From assembly GCF_030816725.1 (NCBI RefSeq), contig NZ_JAUSYG010000001.1, positions 2,976,001 to 3,040,000 on the forward strand: a stretch of DNA of 64,000 bases. The letters run 5' to 3'. The position numbers and the translations under genes were made by a program. Below the pieces are notes generated by a model that had not been told where the DNA came from, made no database searches, and saw only the letters and a list, made by a program, of their open reading frames with translations. Origin of the DNA: Pseudarthrobacter defluvii. GTDB lineage: Bacteria; Actinomycetota; Actinomycetes; Actinomycetales; Micrococcaceae. This document shows, one piece after another, positions 28,797-37,441 of the stretch (the first letter of the stretch is position 1; each line of letters starts with the position of its first letter).

Positions 28797-29759
28797 CTAC
28801 CGGCCGGTTCCGCCCGGCGTGTAATCGATACCCCATTCCATGCTGAATGACTCCCCCGGGGGCAGCCAGCGGAGGCCGTCACCGGAGTTGAACGCATTGG
28901 CCGGCCCTGTCATCGGCTCCACGGCCACCGCGCGGGTCCGTCCCGGGTACAGCGTGCTCACATAGACGTGGACGTAGCGGCAGGCTTCGTCCTGCCAGAG
29001 CGAAACCTGGCTGCCGTCGGCCGTGGCCAGGGTGTGCCGGGCCCTCCCGGCCTCGTAACGCAGATCCGTCAGGGCGACGTCCACTGCCATGTCCGCAATG
29101 TGCCGGCCGGAACGGAAGTCAACGTCCCCGTCGACAGGGGCGGAACTGCGTGGAATCAAACGCTCGTCGGCCACCAGCCGGGTGTCGGCGGCAACGGTCA
29201 GCTGCAGTTCTTCCACGGGGGTGTCACCAACGCGCAGGTAGGGATGGGCGCCCAGGACAAAGGGGGCAGCGGCAGCAGAATCATTGGTGAGGGTTTGCCG
29301 GACGTGCAGTCCCAGGTCTTCCGAAAGCTGATACTCCACGCGGTGCCGCACCAGGAACGGGTAGCCGTGCTGCGGAAAGACAACGCCCTCCAGTGCTACA
29401 GCGTGCCGGGACTCCCCTACCAGGGCGTAGCCGGTGTTACGCAGCAGGCCGTGGCTTGCATTGTTGCGGGACACCTCGGTGATATCCAGTTGCTGCTTCC
29501 TGCCGTCCAGGAACCACTGGCCGTCCTCCACCCTGTTGGCCCAGGGCGCCAGGGTGATGCCGGCACCGCCGGGGGCAATCTCATCATCGCCGTAGGTCTC
29601 GGTCAGCAGGACCCCGCCCCGGGTGAACGAGCGGAGCCCGGCGGCGAGCTCGGTAACCACGGCCACGGCGTCGCCGCGCCGCAGCTCGTATTGGCGGCCG
29701 GTGGCGCAGGTACGGCTGGCGGCAGGTGCGTTAATTCCCTGTTCGGAAGAGGCTGTCAT
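28797..29759 (-). CDS. galM: Aldose 1-epimerase (galactose mutarotase)
   Basis: GalM converts beta-D-galactose to the alpha form used by GalK. The 320-aa protein shows LAPWANRVEDGQW with the conserved N-R, ASHGLLRNTGY with the catalytic His, and the late VAVEPMTGPANAFNSGDG, where the Glu is the catalytic base. It is divergent from galT-galK, 101 bases apart, which supports the galactose role. The ATG at 29759 is fixed by TACGGT 6 bases upstream; a start at 29774 would include the promoter. Confidence 0.9.
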   Translation of the reverse strand: MTASSEQGINAPAASRTCATGRQYELRRGDAVAVVTELAAGLRSFTRGGVLLTETYGDDEIAPGGAGITLAPWANRVEDGQWFLDGRKQQLDITEVSRNNASHGLLRNTGYALVGESRHAVALEGVVFPQHGYPFLVRHRVEYQLSEDLGLHVRQTLTNDSAAAAPFVLGAHPYLRVGDTPVEELQLTVAADTRLVADERLIPRSSAPVDGDVDFRSGRHIADMAVDVALTDLRYEAGRARHTLATADGSQVSLWQDEACRYVHVYVSTLYPGRTRAVAVEPMTGPANAFNSGDGLRWLPPGESFSMEWGIDYTPGGTGR

Positions 29760-29765
29760 GGGCCT

Positions 29766-29771
29766 ACCGTA
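29766..29771 (-). promoter_or_regulatory. -10 box TACGGT for leaderless galM
   Basis: On the minus strand TACGGT is 6 bases before the ATG at 29757-29759. Confidence 0.5.
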
Positions 29772-29814
29772 CAACGGCCTCAGCGGGTCTTCGCACAGGC
29801 CGCGCTGTTACTTT

Positions 29815-29841
29815 TTGTTCTTAACTATTCATTCTTGATCG
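29815..29841. promoter_or_regulatory. AT-rich galT promoter/operator region with direct repeats
   Basis: The region contains TGTTCTTAAC and CATTCTTGAT in direct orientation with 14-base periodicity, the only AT-rich stretch between galM and galT. Direct repeats of this kind fit a DeoR- or LacI-type sugar regulator. No regulator gene is nearby. Confidence 0.35.
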
Positions 29842-29860
29842 TTTGTGCCAGACTTTTTGC

Positions 29861-31018
29861 ATGACAGGGATTACAAGCACCACGCTCTCCGACGGCCGGG
29901 AGCTGGTCTACTTCGACGATGCCGGCACCAACACCTCGCGCGCAGGACATCTCACCGTCGACCACCGCGGGCTGCCCCCGCGGGGTGAACCGGGCGAGGT
30001 CCGTTTCGACGCGTTGACTGACGAATGGGTGGCGATCGCCGCCCACCGCCAGGCCCGCACCCACCTGCCGCCGGCAGACCAGTGCCCCATTTGTCCCACC
30101 ACCCCCGGCAACGCCACCGAAATTCCCGCCGCCGATTACGACGTCGTGGTGTTCGAAAACCGGTTCCCCTCCCTGGGCCCGGCCCTGGGACCGGTGCCGG
30201 AGGGCGCCGCCTGGGGAACGAAAGGCCCGGCCTACGGCCGCTGCGAAGTGGTTTCCTTCACCCCCGAGCACACCGGATCCTTCAGCGGCCTGACGCAGGA
30301 GCGCTCCCGGACCGTGGTCGAAGCGTGGTCGCAGCGCACTGCCGCCCTGAGTGCCATGTCCGGCATCAAGCAGGTCTTCCCGTTCGAAAACCGGGGCGCG
30401 GACATCGGTGTGACACTGCACCATCCGCACGGGCAGATCTATGCCTACCCCTACGTCACCCCGCGCGCAGGCGTCTTGGGCGCAGCCGCCCGGAAGTACT
30501 ACGACGCACAGGACGGCAGGGACACCCTCACCGGTTCGCTGCTGCGCGCGGAACGGGAAGACGGCAGCAGGATGGTCCTGGAGGGCAAGCACTTCAGCGC
30601 CTACGTGCCGTTCGCTGCCCGCTGGCCCCTGGAAATCCACCTGGTGCCGCACCGCCACGTTGCCGACCTGGCCGCGCTGGGCGGGGAGGAAAAAGATGAG
30701 CTGGCACAGGTCTACCTTGACCTGCTCAAGCGCGTCGACGCGCTGTATCCCACGCCGACGCCCTACATCTCCGCCTGGCACCAGGCACCGCTGGACAACC
30801 TGCTCCGGCCGGCCGGCTACCTTCACCTCCAGCTGACCTCCCCCCGCCGGGCCGCCGATAAGCTGAAGTACCTGGCCGGGTCGGAGGCAGCCATGGGCGC
30901 CTTCATCAATGACACCACGCCAGAAGTTGTGGCGGAGCGGCTGCGCAATGTTGCCGTCCCGCCGTCGTCCACGCCTGTTGCCGCCATGGCGGCCACCCCG
31001 GAAGGAGCCTCCGCATGA
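29861..31018 (+). CDS. galT: Galactose-1-phosphate uridylyltransferase
   Basis: GalT swaps UMP between UDP-glucose and galactose-1-phosphate in the Leloir pathway. The 385-aa protein has a CPIC zinc site near 75-78 and the HIT-like catalytic HPH near 188-190 in LHHPHGQIYAYPY. FENRFPSLGP is also conserved. The ATG at 29861 is preferred to an upstream TTG at 29843; there is no clear ribosome site. The gene overlaps galK by four bases. No galE is in the window. Confidence 0.94.
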   Translation: MTGITSTTLSDGRELVYFDDAGTNTSRAGHLTVDHRGLPPRGEPGEVRFDALTDEWVAIAAHRQARTHLPPADQCPICPTTPGNATEIPAADYDVVVFENRFPSLGPALGPVPEGAAWGTKGPAYGRCEVVSFTPEHTGSFSGLTQERSRTVVEAWSQRTAALSAMSGIKQVFPFENRGADIGVTLHHPHGQIYAYPYVTPRAGVLGAAARKYYDAQDGRDTLTGSLLRAEREDGSRMVLEGKHFSAYVPFAARWPLEIHLVPHRHVADLAALGGEEKDELAQVYLDLLKRVDALYPTPTPYISAWHQAPLDNLLRPAGYLHLQLTSPRRAADKLKYLAGSEAAMGAFINDTTPEVVAERLRNVAVPPSSTPVAAMAATPEGASA

Positions 31019-32202
31019 GCATGCAGAACCAGGACCAGGCCAGCGCAGCCCCTGCCGCCCCTGCGGACCTCAGCGCACGCTTTGAGCAGGAGTTCGGCAT
31101 CGCCCCCGACGGCGTATGGCAGGCACCGGGGCGGGTGAACCTGATCGGCGAACACACGGACTACAACGAAGGCTTCGTCCTGCCTTTCGCCATTGACCGC
31201 ACGGCCCGCGTTGCCGTCGCCGCCCGCCGGGACGCCACTGTACGGCTGCTGTCAACCTACGGCGACCAGGGCGTGGTCACCACCGCGCTCGAGTCTCTGC
31301 AGCCCGGAGCTGCCAAAGGCTGGACGAAGTACCCCCTCGGCGTCATGTGGGCCCTCCGGGAACGCGGCGTCAACGTCCCCGGACTTGATCTGCTCCTGGA
31401 CTCGGACGTGCCGCTGGGTGCCGGCCTGTCGTCGTCGCACGCGATCGAATGCGCCGTCATCACTGCCCTGAACGACCTCACGGGGGCCGGGCTGGAGGCC
31501 CAGGACATGGTGCTGGCAACCCAGCGGGCGGAAAACGACTTTGTCGGCGCGCCCACCGGAATCATGGACCAGTCCGCGTCGCTGCGCGGCTCGAAAGGCC
31601 ACGCGGTCTTCCTGGACTGCCGGGACCAGGCGGCGCGCCTCGTTCCCTTCGAAACCGAGCCCGCGGGCCTGGTGCTCCTGGTGATCGACACCAAGGTCTC
31701 GCACTCCCATTCGGACGGCGGCTACGCCTCCCGCCGGGCGTCCTGCGAGCTGGGGGCCGAGGTGCTGGGGGTCAAGGCGCTGCGGGACGTCGAGGTGGCG
31801 GACCTTGAGGAAGCCAGCGGCCTGCTGGACGAGGTCACCTTCCGGCGGGTACGGCACGTGGTCACCGAGAACGACCGCGTGCTCCAGGCCGTGGAGCTGC
31901 TGGCCGGCCCCGGTCCCGGCGCCATCGGTCCCCTGCTGGACGCCAGCCATGCCTCCATGCGCGACGACTTCGAGATCTCGTGCCCCGAGCTGGACCTGGC
32001 CGTGGATACCTCCCGCGCCAACGGGGCCATCGGTGCCCGCATGACCGGCGGCGGGTTCGGCGGAGCAGCCATCGCTCTGACCCCAGTGGACGCGGAACAA
32101 AAGGTGCGGGCCGCCGTCGTGAAGGCTTTTGCCGACGCCGGCTTTGCGGCGCCGGACATCTTCACGGTCTCCCCCGCGGCCGGAGCCATGCGGATCGCCT
32201 AG
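31015..32202 (+). CDS. galK: Galactokinase
   Basis: GalK phosphorylates alpha-D-galactose. The 395-aa protein has the galactokinase signature GRVNLIGEHTDYN at 39-51, the GHMP ATP loop PLGAGLSSSHA at 133-143, and the third motif MTGGGFGGAAIAL near the C terminus. It begins in the galT stop (ATGA). A perfect terminator follows, so galT-galK is a two-gene operon. Confidence 0.96.
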   Translation: MSMQNQDQASAAPAAPADLSARFEQEFGIAPDGVWQAPGRVNLIGEHTDYNEGFVLPFAIDRTARVAVAARRDATVRLLSTYGDQGVVTTALESLQPGAAKGWTKYPLGVMWALRERGVNVPGLDLLLDSDVPLGAGLSSSHAIECAVITALNDLTGAGLEAQDMVLATQRAENDFVGAPTGIMDQSASLRGSKGHAVFLDCRDQAARLVPFETEPAGLVLLVIDTKVSHSHSDGGYASRRASCELGAEVLGVKALRDVEVADLEEASGLLDEVTFRRVRHVVTENDRVLQAVELLAGPGPGAIGPLLDASHASMRDDFEISCPELDLAVDTSRANGAIGARMTGGGFGGAAIALTPVDAEQKVRAAVVKAFADAGFAAPDIFTVSPAAGAMRIA

Positions 32203-32231
32203 GCAGCAGCGGCGACGCGCGTACTTAACGG

Positions 32232-32270
32232 CCGTGGGCCCCACCAGTTTGGTGGGGCCCACGGTTGTTT
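32232..32270 (+). terminator. Intrinsic terminator of galTK
   Basis: A perfect 14-bp stem (32232-32245 with 32251-32264) has loop AGTTT, followed by TTGTTT. Confidence 0.85.
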
Positions 32271-32300
32271 GGTTTACGACGGCGGAAGCCGGCTGGGTGC

Positions 32301-33230
32301 CTAGTCGTCGCCGCGCAGGATGGCCAGCAGGCGGATGATCTCCACGTAGAGCCACACGAGGGTGACGGTCAGACCGAATGCCGCCGTCCACGAGAAGCGC
32401 TGCGGGGCTCCGCTGCGGACGCCCTCCTCAATGCTGGTGAAGTCCATGATCAGCGAGAAGGCGGCCAGGCCGATGGCCAGCAGGCCGATGAAGACGCCCA
32501 GCGGGATGCCAAAGATCTCGAAAGAGGTGCGCAGGCCGAACGGGCTCTGCACGGCGCCGGTCCACATCATGACCATGTTGATGAGCGCGAACACGGCGTA
32601 GCCGATAAGGGCGATCATAAAGAACCGCATTGCCTTCGGGGTGGCCCGGACCTTGCCGCTCTTGAAGAGGACCAGGGTCACGGCAAACACCGAGAGCGTG
32701 CCGATCACGGCCTGCAGCCCGACGCCGGGGAACATGCCGTCCAGGATCCGGGTCAGGCCGCCGAGGAAGAGACCTTCCAAAGCTGCGTAGGCCAGGATCA
32801 GTGCCGGCGAGGGCTGCTTCTTGAACGTGTTCACGAGGGCCAGCACGAAGCCGCCCAGGGCTCCTACGATCATCAGCATGGAGGCCAGGCCCTGCGCCAC
32901 CACCAGGGTGACCGCGGCGCCGGCAATCACCGCACCGAGGCACGCCGCGGTCTTCATGATGACGTCGTCGAACGTCATCCGGCCCGTGTCGGCGGGGCCA
33001 GCCGACGGCTGGCTGTACATCTGGCGGAGCTGTTCGTCAGTCATGCCCTGGGGCTGCGTGCCCCAGCCCTGCTGGCCGTAGGGTGCCTGGCCGCCGTAGG
33101 GCTGCTGCTGGCCGTAGGGTGCCTGGCCGCCGTAGGGCTGCTGGCCGTAGGGAGCCTGCGGGACAGGCGGTGCCTGGGTGGCTCCACGGAAACTCTTTCC
33201 GTTGAAGATCGGGTTGCCGCCAAGTGCCAT
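32301..33230 (-). CDS. Bax inhibitor-1/YccA-like membrane protein
   Basis: The 309-aa protein has a disordered Gln/Gly/Pro/Tyr-rich N terminus with PYGQQ and PYGGQA repeats at about 27-54, followed by seven helices. LEGLFLGGLTRILD and GIPLGVFIGLLAIGLAAFSL resemble the actinobacterial BI-1 branch (Bax1-I, Pfam). Members act as pH-gated leak channels or protease modulators; the role here is unknown. The ATG at 33230 has GGAGGAAC six bases upstream. A start at 33290 would add an unconserved leader. Confidence 0.85.
   Translation of the reverse strand: MALGGNPIFNGKSFRGATQAPPVPQAPYGQQPYGGQAPYGQQQPYGGQAPYGQQGWGTQPQGMTDEQLRQMYSQPSAGPADTGRMTFDDVIMKTAACLGAVIAGAAVTLVVAQGLASMLMIVGALGGFVLALVNTFKKQPSPALILAYAALEGLFLGGLTRILDGMFPGVGLQAVIGTLSVFAVTLVLFKSGKVRATPKAMRFFMIALIGYAVFALINMVMMWTGAVQSPFGLRTSFEIFGIPLGVFIGLLAIGLAAFSLIMDFTSIEEGVRSGAPQRFSWTAAFGLTVTLVWLYVEIIRLLAILRGDD
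33074..33152. repeat. In-gene tandem repeat of 36/33 bases encoding PYGQQ-PYGGQA
   Basis: Copies lie at 33074-33109, 33110-33142 and a partial at 33143-33152; the second lacks one codon. They encode the Gln/Tyr-rich tail of the BI-1 protein and may change in copy number. Confidence 0.75.
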
Positions 33231-33379
33231 TGCAGTGTTCCTCCATGTGTGGGTGGGTGATGAGCTTGTTGTTACGCTACCAATTCCCACGCGGGGGCCG
33301 CCGGGAAAGTTCCCAAGGGGCCCAGTTGCAACCGAACCGTGACCGTTGCGTCCCTGGACGCACCGGGCCCCACCGGGAA

Positions 33380-34093
33380 CTACCCCACGCCCAGGTAGGC
33401 CTCCTTGACGGTGGGATCTTCCAACAGTTCCTTGCCTGTGCCGCTGTGGGTGATCTCCCCCGTCTCCAGCACAAAGGCGCGGTGCGCCCCGGCCAGCGCC
33501 TGGTTGGCGTTCTGCTCCACCACCAGCACCGTGGTGCCCTGGTTGTTGATTTCCTTGATGATCTTGAAGATCTGGCGAATGAACTGTGGCGCCAGGCCCA
33601 TGGACGGCTCGTCCAGCAGCAGGAGCTTGGGGTTGGACATGAGAGCCCGGCCGATGGCCAGCATCTGCTGCTCACCGCCGGACATCGTGCCGCCAAACTG
33701 TTTCTCCCGCTCCTTCAGCCGCGGAAACAGGTCGAAGACGCGGTCCAGGTCCTTCGCTACGCCGCTTCTGTCCTTGCGTCCAAAGGTTCCCATGTCCAGG
33801 TTTTCCATGACAGTCATGCCAGGGAAGATGCCGCGCCCTTCCGGTGCCTGCGAAATCCCGTGGACCACCCGGATATGGGCCTTCATTTTCGTGATGTCCT
33901 GGCCGGCAAAGGTGATCCTGCCCTCGGTGCAGTTCAGCAGCCCGGAAATGGTGCGCATGGTGGTGGTCTTGCCGGCACCGTTGGCACCGATCAGCGCCAC
34001 CACTTCGCCTTCCTCTACCGTGAAGGAAATGTCCCGCAGGGCCTGGATGCGGCCATAGTGGACGGATACGCCCTCAAGCTCAAGCAACGTCAT
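33380..34093 (-). CDS. livF: Branched-chain amino acid ABC transporter ATPase LivF
   Basis: The 237-aa ATPase has Walker A GANGAGKT at 36-43, signature MSGGEQ at 137-142 and Walker B LLLLDEP at 157-163. QAPEGRGIFPGMTVMENL is typical of LivF. It powers uptake of leucine, isoleucine, valine or a related amino acid. It starts 14 bases inside livG and is the last gene of the operon. Confidence 0.93.
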   Translation of the reverse strand: MTLLELEGVSVHYGRIQALRDISFTVEEGEVVALIGANGAGKTTTMRTISGLLNCTEGRITFAGQDITKMKAHIRVVHGISQAPEGRGIFPGMTVMENLDMGTFGRKDRSGVAKDLDRVFDLFPRLKEREKQFGGTMSGGEQQMLAIGRALMSNPKLLLLDEPSMGLAPQFIRQIFKIIKEINNQGTTVLVVEQNANQALAGAHRAFVLETGEITHSGTGKELLEDPTVKEAYLGVG

Positions 34094-35045
34094 CTTCAGG
34101 CTCTCCTAGGTAGGCGGCAATGACGCGGGGGTCCTCGCGGATCTCGCGCGGCAGTCCGTCCGCGATCTTTTTCCCAAACTCCAGCACGACAATCCGGTCT
34201 GTCACACCCATCACGAGCTTCATGTCGTGCTCAATCAGCAGCACGGTGTAACCCTCGTCCCTGATGGTGCGGATCAGGGCCATCAGTTCTTCCTTCTCTG
34301 CCGGGTTGAACCCGGCAGCCGGCTCGTCAAGGCACAGCACCTTGGGGTCGGTGGCAAGTGCACGTGCGATTTCGAGCCTGCGCTGGTAACCGTACGGCAG
34401 CTGCCGGGACAGGACATGGGCATGGCTGCCGATGCCCACGAAGTCCAGGAGGGCCATACCGCGCTCGATGGCCGATTTTTCCTCCTTGATGTGGGTAGGA
34501 AGGCGCAGCAATGCCCCACCAACGCTGGTGCGGTGCCGCGCGTCCAGGCCCACCACCACGTTCTCCAGAGCTGTCATTTCACCGAACAGGCGGATGTTCT
34601 GGAACGTGCGCGACAGGCCCAGGCGGGTGATCTTGTGCTGCTTGATGCCGTTCAGGACCTGGCCTTCCAGGACCACTTTGCCGCTGGTGGGCTTGTAGAC
34701 GCCGGTCATCGCGTTGAAGCAGGTGGTCTTGCCGGCGCCGTTGGGTCCAATAAGTCCCAGGATCTCGCCCCGCCTGATGTTGAAGCTGATGTTGTCCAGC
34801 GCCAACAGGCCACCGAATTTGATGGTCAGGTTCTGCACCTCGACGATGTTGTCGCCCACCTTGACCGCGATGTCGCGGTCGGGCGCCACTTTCTCCGCCA
34901 GTTCCTGGTCAACCCCTGCCTCGGCCAGGGCATCCATGTCGATGTCCGGCGCGACGGGGGCCGTGGCGCTTTCCTGGGCCGCGCCGTCGTGTTCCGGCTG
35001 CTCGTCAACGCTGCTGGAGCCGGCGTGCCTTTCCTCGGAGCTCAT
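34080..35045 (-). CDS. livG: Branched-chain amino acid ABC transporter ATPase LivG
   Basis: The 321-aa protein has Walker A GPNGAGKT at 100-107, LGLSRTFQNIRLFGEMTALE, a PYGYQRRLEIARAL signature and VLCLDEPAAGFNP. The LivG/LivF pairing is clear from the neighbouring gene. An acidic extension of about 65 residues, rich in Glu, Asp, Ala and Gln, precedes the domain and is not part of normal LivG. It overlaps livM by four bases (ATGA). Confidence 0.92.
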   Translation of the reverse strand: MSSEERHAGSSSVDEQPEHDGAAQESATAPVAPDIDMDALAEAGVDQELAEKVAPDRDIAVKVGDNIVEVQNLTIKFGGLLALDNISFNIRRGEILGLIGPNGAGKTTCFNAMTGVYKPTSGKVVLEGQVLNGIKQHKITRLGLSRTFQNIRLFGEMTALENVVVGLDARHRTSVGGALLRLPTHIKEEKSAIERGMALLDFVGIGSHAHVLSRQLPYGYQRRLEIARALATDPKVLCLDEPAAGFNPAEKEELMALIRTIRDEGYTVLLIEHDMKLVMGVTDRIVVLEFGKKIADGLPREIREDPRVIAAYLGEPEDDVA

Positions 35046-36286
35046 GCCTCCGCTCCTCTCTGGCCAACGGCGCGGGCATCGGGGCCCGCCGGGTTGTCCG
35101 TGTCGTTGGGTTTGATGGCGTCACGGCTGGTGACCTTGTTCAGTGCCGTCCGGCCGTAGGCGAGCAGCCGCTGACGTGCCGGGAGCAGGCCTTGGGAACG
35201 GAAGATCATGATCAGCACCAGCGCGATCCCGAAGATCAGGTATTTGTACTCGGCGATGGCCGTGAACCGGAGCGGGATGTAGCTCACCAGGGCCCCGCCC
35301 AGGATGGCGCCCACCTTGTTGCCTGCACCGCCGAGCACGACGGCGGCGAGGAACAGGATGGATGTGGTGACGTCGAATTTCTGGTTGTTGACGAAGCCCA
35401 CCTGGCCGGCGAACAGGGCGCCGGAAAGGCCGCCGACGGCAGCACCGATGGCGAAGGCCCACACCTTGTACTTGAAGGTGGGAACACCCATGATTTCCGC
35501 GGCGTCCTCATCTTCACGGATGGCGATCCAGGCGCGGCCCACCCGGCTCCGTTCCAGGTTGCCTACCAGCAGGGTGACGATGATGATGATGGTCAAGGTC
35601 AGCCAGTACCAGGGCACACCGTTTGAGTTGGAGAAAATGGGCTGGCCGTCAGCCCCGTCACCCGGCGGATGGCCGACGTTCTGGAAGCCCACCTGGCCCT
35701 TCATGGCCGGGATGATCGTGGCCAGGATGCGGATGATCTCGCCGAAGCCGAGCGTCACGATGGCGAGGTAGTCGCCCCTGAGCCGGAGTGTGGGCACGCC
35801 CAGCATGACGCCAAAGAACATGGTGACGGCCATGGCCACAGGAAGCGTCCACAGATAAGGGATGTGCAGGTACGGCGAATCCGGGCTGGTCAGCATGGCG
35901 GCAACGTACGAACCCACCGCGAAGAAGGCGACGTAGCCCAGGTCCAGCAGGCCGGCGTACCCCACCACGATGTTGAGGCCGACGGCGATCAGAGCAAACC
36001 GCGCCATGTCGAAACACGCCAGGGCGAAGTTGTTGCCGGGTTCGGTTGTGATGATGGGTGGGTTGATCAACGGCAGCAGGTAGGCCAGGACCACCACGAT
36101 GACCAGGAATGCCCACTGCTGTTGGCGGGACAGGGCGTGCCAGCGGTCGGAGAAGTAGCCGGGCTTGCGTTTACCCTGCTGCCGGAGCGCGCTCCTGCCC
36201 GGAGCTTTGGCCGAGGCTTCGCGGTCCTCTGCTGCCTGTTCCGCGGCGACTGTCGGTAGCGGCGTGGGGCCGTCCGTCATACTCAT
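35042..36286 (-). CDS. livM: Branched-chain amino acid ABC transporter permease LivM
   Basis: The 414-aa membrane protein has VGLNIVVGYAGLLDLGYVAF and LRGDYLAIVTLGFGEIIRIL, the LivM hallmarks, with GRAWIAIREDEDAAEIMGV in the coupling loop. An N-terminal cytoplasmic part of about 55 residues comes first. The ATG at 36286 is 4 bases into the livH stop, with AAGGAG six bases upstream; a frame from 36379 would lie inside livH. Confidence 0.92.
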   Translation of the reverse strand: MSMTDGPTPLPTVAAEQAAEDREASAKAPGRSALRQQGKRKPGYFSDRWHALSRQQQWAFLVIVVVLAYLLPLINPPIITTEPGNNFALACFDMARFALIAVGLNIVVGYAGLLDLGYVAFFAVGSYVAAMLTSPDSPYLHIPYLWTLPVAMAVTMFFGVMLGVPTLRLRGDYLAIVTLGFGEIIRILATIIPAMKGQVGFQNVGHPPGDGADGQPIFSNSNGVPWYWLTLTIIIIVTLLVGNLERSRVGRAWIAIREDEDAAEIMGVPTFKYKVWAFAIGAAVGGLSGALFAGQVGFVNNQKFDVTTSILFLAAVVLGGAGNKVGAILGGALVSYIPLRFTAIAEYKYLIFGIALVLIMIFRSQGLLPARQRLLAYGRTALNKVTSRDAIKPNDTDNPAGPDARAVGQRGAEA

Positions 36287-37290
36287 GCTTTGCTCCTTCC
36301 AAGGGAGGTGCCCAGGATGCCTTCGGGCCGCAGCAGCAGCACGAGCACGAGCACCACGAACGCCACGACGTCGGTCCACTGTGAGTTGCCCAGCAGGATC
36401 TGGCCGTAGTTGCCGATCAGGCCGAGCAGCAGGCCGCCCAGCAGGGCGCCGCGGACGTTGCCGATGCCGCCGAGCACGGCGGCTGCGAACGCCTTGATGC
36501 CAAGGACGAACCCACCGCTGTACTGGACACCGGACGGGATCTTCATGACGTAGAACAAGGCGGCGGCTCCTGCGAGCAGGCCTCCGATGACGAAGGTGGT
36601 AATAATGATGCGCTCTTTGTTGACGCCCATCAATGTGGCCGTGTCAGGATCCTGCGCCACGGCGCGGATTCCGCGGCCGGTCCGCGACTTGCTGATGAAC
36701 CTGTCAATGCCCACCATCATGATCACGGCCGCGATGATGATCACCAGCTGCTGGGAGTCGACGATGGTGCCGAAGACATCGAAGATAGGTGTGGGCCGGA
36801 ACATGGTCAGTGCAAGTTCGGGGCTTGGGCCGCGCCACAGGTAGATCAGGTACTGGATGGTGAAGGAAGCACCGATGGCGGTGATCAGGAAGACCAGGCG
36901 CGGGGCGTTCCGCTTCCGGAGGGGCTTATAGGCGATCCGTTCCAGCAGGAAGGCCGTCACAGCCGAGGCAACCATGGCCAGGACCAGCGCCAGCAGCAGG
37001 TTCAGAATAATGGCCCAGATATCGAGGCGCGGAACGGATGGTCCGAAGCCAAGGGTGCTGAGGGTGAAGAAGACGGCGTAGCAGCCGACGATGAAGACTT
37101 CCGAGTGGGCGAAGTTGATGAGGTTCAGTACGCCGTAGACCAGCGTGTAGCCCAGCGCTACGAGCGCGTAGATGGCTCCGAACGTGAGGCCGTCAAAGGT
37201 GGCGCTCCAGAAGTTCTGCGCCAGGGACGGAACATCAAAGGAAATCCAGTCGTTTTCCGTCGGGAGTAGTGGGACAAGAGAGGGAAGCAT
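36283..37290 (-). CDS. livH: Branched-chain amino acid ABC transporter permease LivH
   Basis: The 335-aa membrane protein has FGAIYALVALGYTLVYGVLN, NFAHSEVFIVG, and GRGIRAVAQDPDTATLMGVN, all standard for LivH. I place the start at the ATG at 37290, with AGGA seven bases before it; a GTG at 37314 is possible. It follows livK across a 151-base gap that holds a strong terminator-like hairpin. Confidence 0.92.
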   Translation of the reverse strand: MLPSLVPLLPTENDWISFDVPSLAQNFWSATFDGLTFGAIYALVALGYTLVYGVLNLINFAHSEVFIVGCYAVFFTLSTLGFGPSVPRLDIWAIILNLLLALVLAMVASAVTAFLLERIAYKPLRKRNAPRLVFLITAIGASFTIQYLIYLWRGPSPELALTMFRPTPIFDVFGTIVDSQQLVIIIAAVIMMVGIDRFISKSRTGRGIRAVAQDPDTATLMGVNKERIIITTFVIGGLLAGAAALFYVMKIPSGVQYSGGFVLGIKAFAAAVLGGIGNVRGALLGGLLLGLIGNYGQILLGNSQWTDVVAFVVLVLVLLLRPEGILGTSLGRSKA

Positions 37291-37383
37291 GGGAACGTCC
37301 TGATCCAGTTGCACGCGGCCTTGTGGGCCCGGCCGTGGGACTTGTGTCTAGTGACCTGGGTGGTCATGGGTTGCTGCCGAGCG

Positions 37384-37425
37384 AAGAAAAGGCTGTGGGG
37401 GCCGCAACTGCTGGCCCCCACAGCC
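37384..37425 (-). terminator. Terminator/attenuator between livK and livH
   Basis: A perfect 13-bp stem (37413-37425 with 37391-37403) is followed on the minus strand by TTTTCTT. It sits 17 bases past the livK stop and would let only part of transcription pass into livHMGF, giving more binding protein than transporter. Confidence 0.8.
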
Positions 37426-37441
37426 GATTTCCTGCCGGTTG

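Noticed and set aside
33074..33152. CRISPR-like repeat
   Set aside because: It is an in-frame coding repeat for a Gln/Tyr-rich tail.
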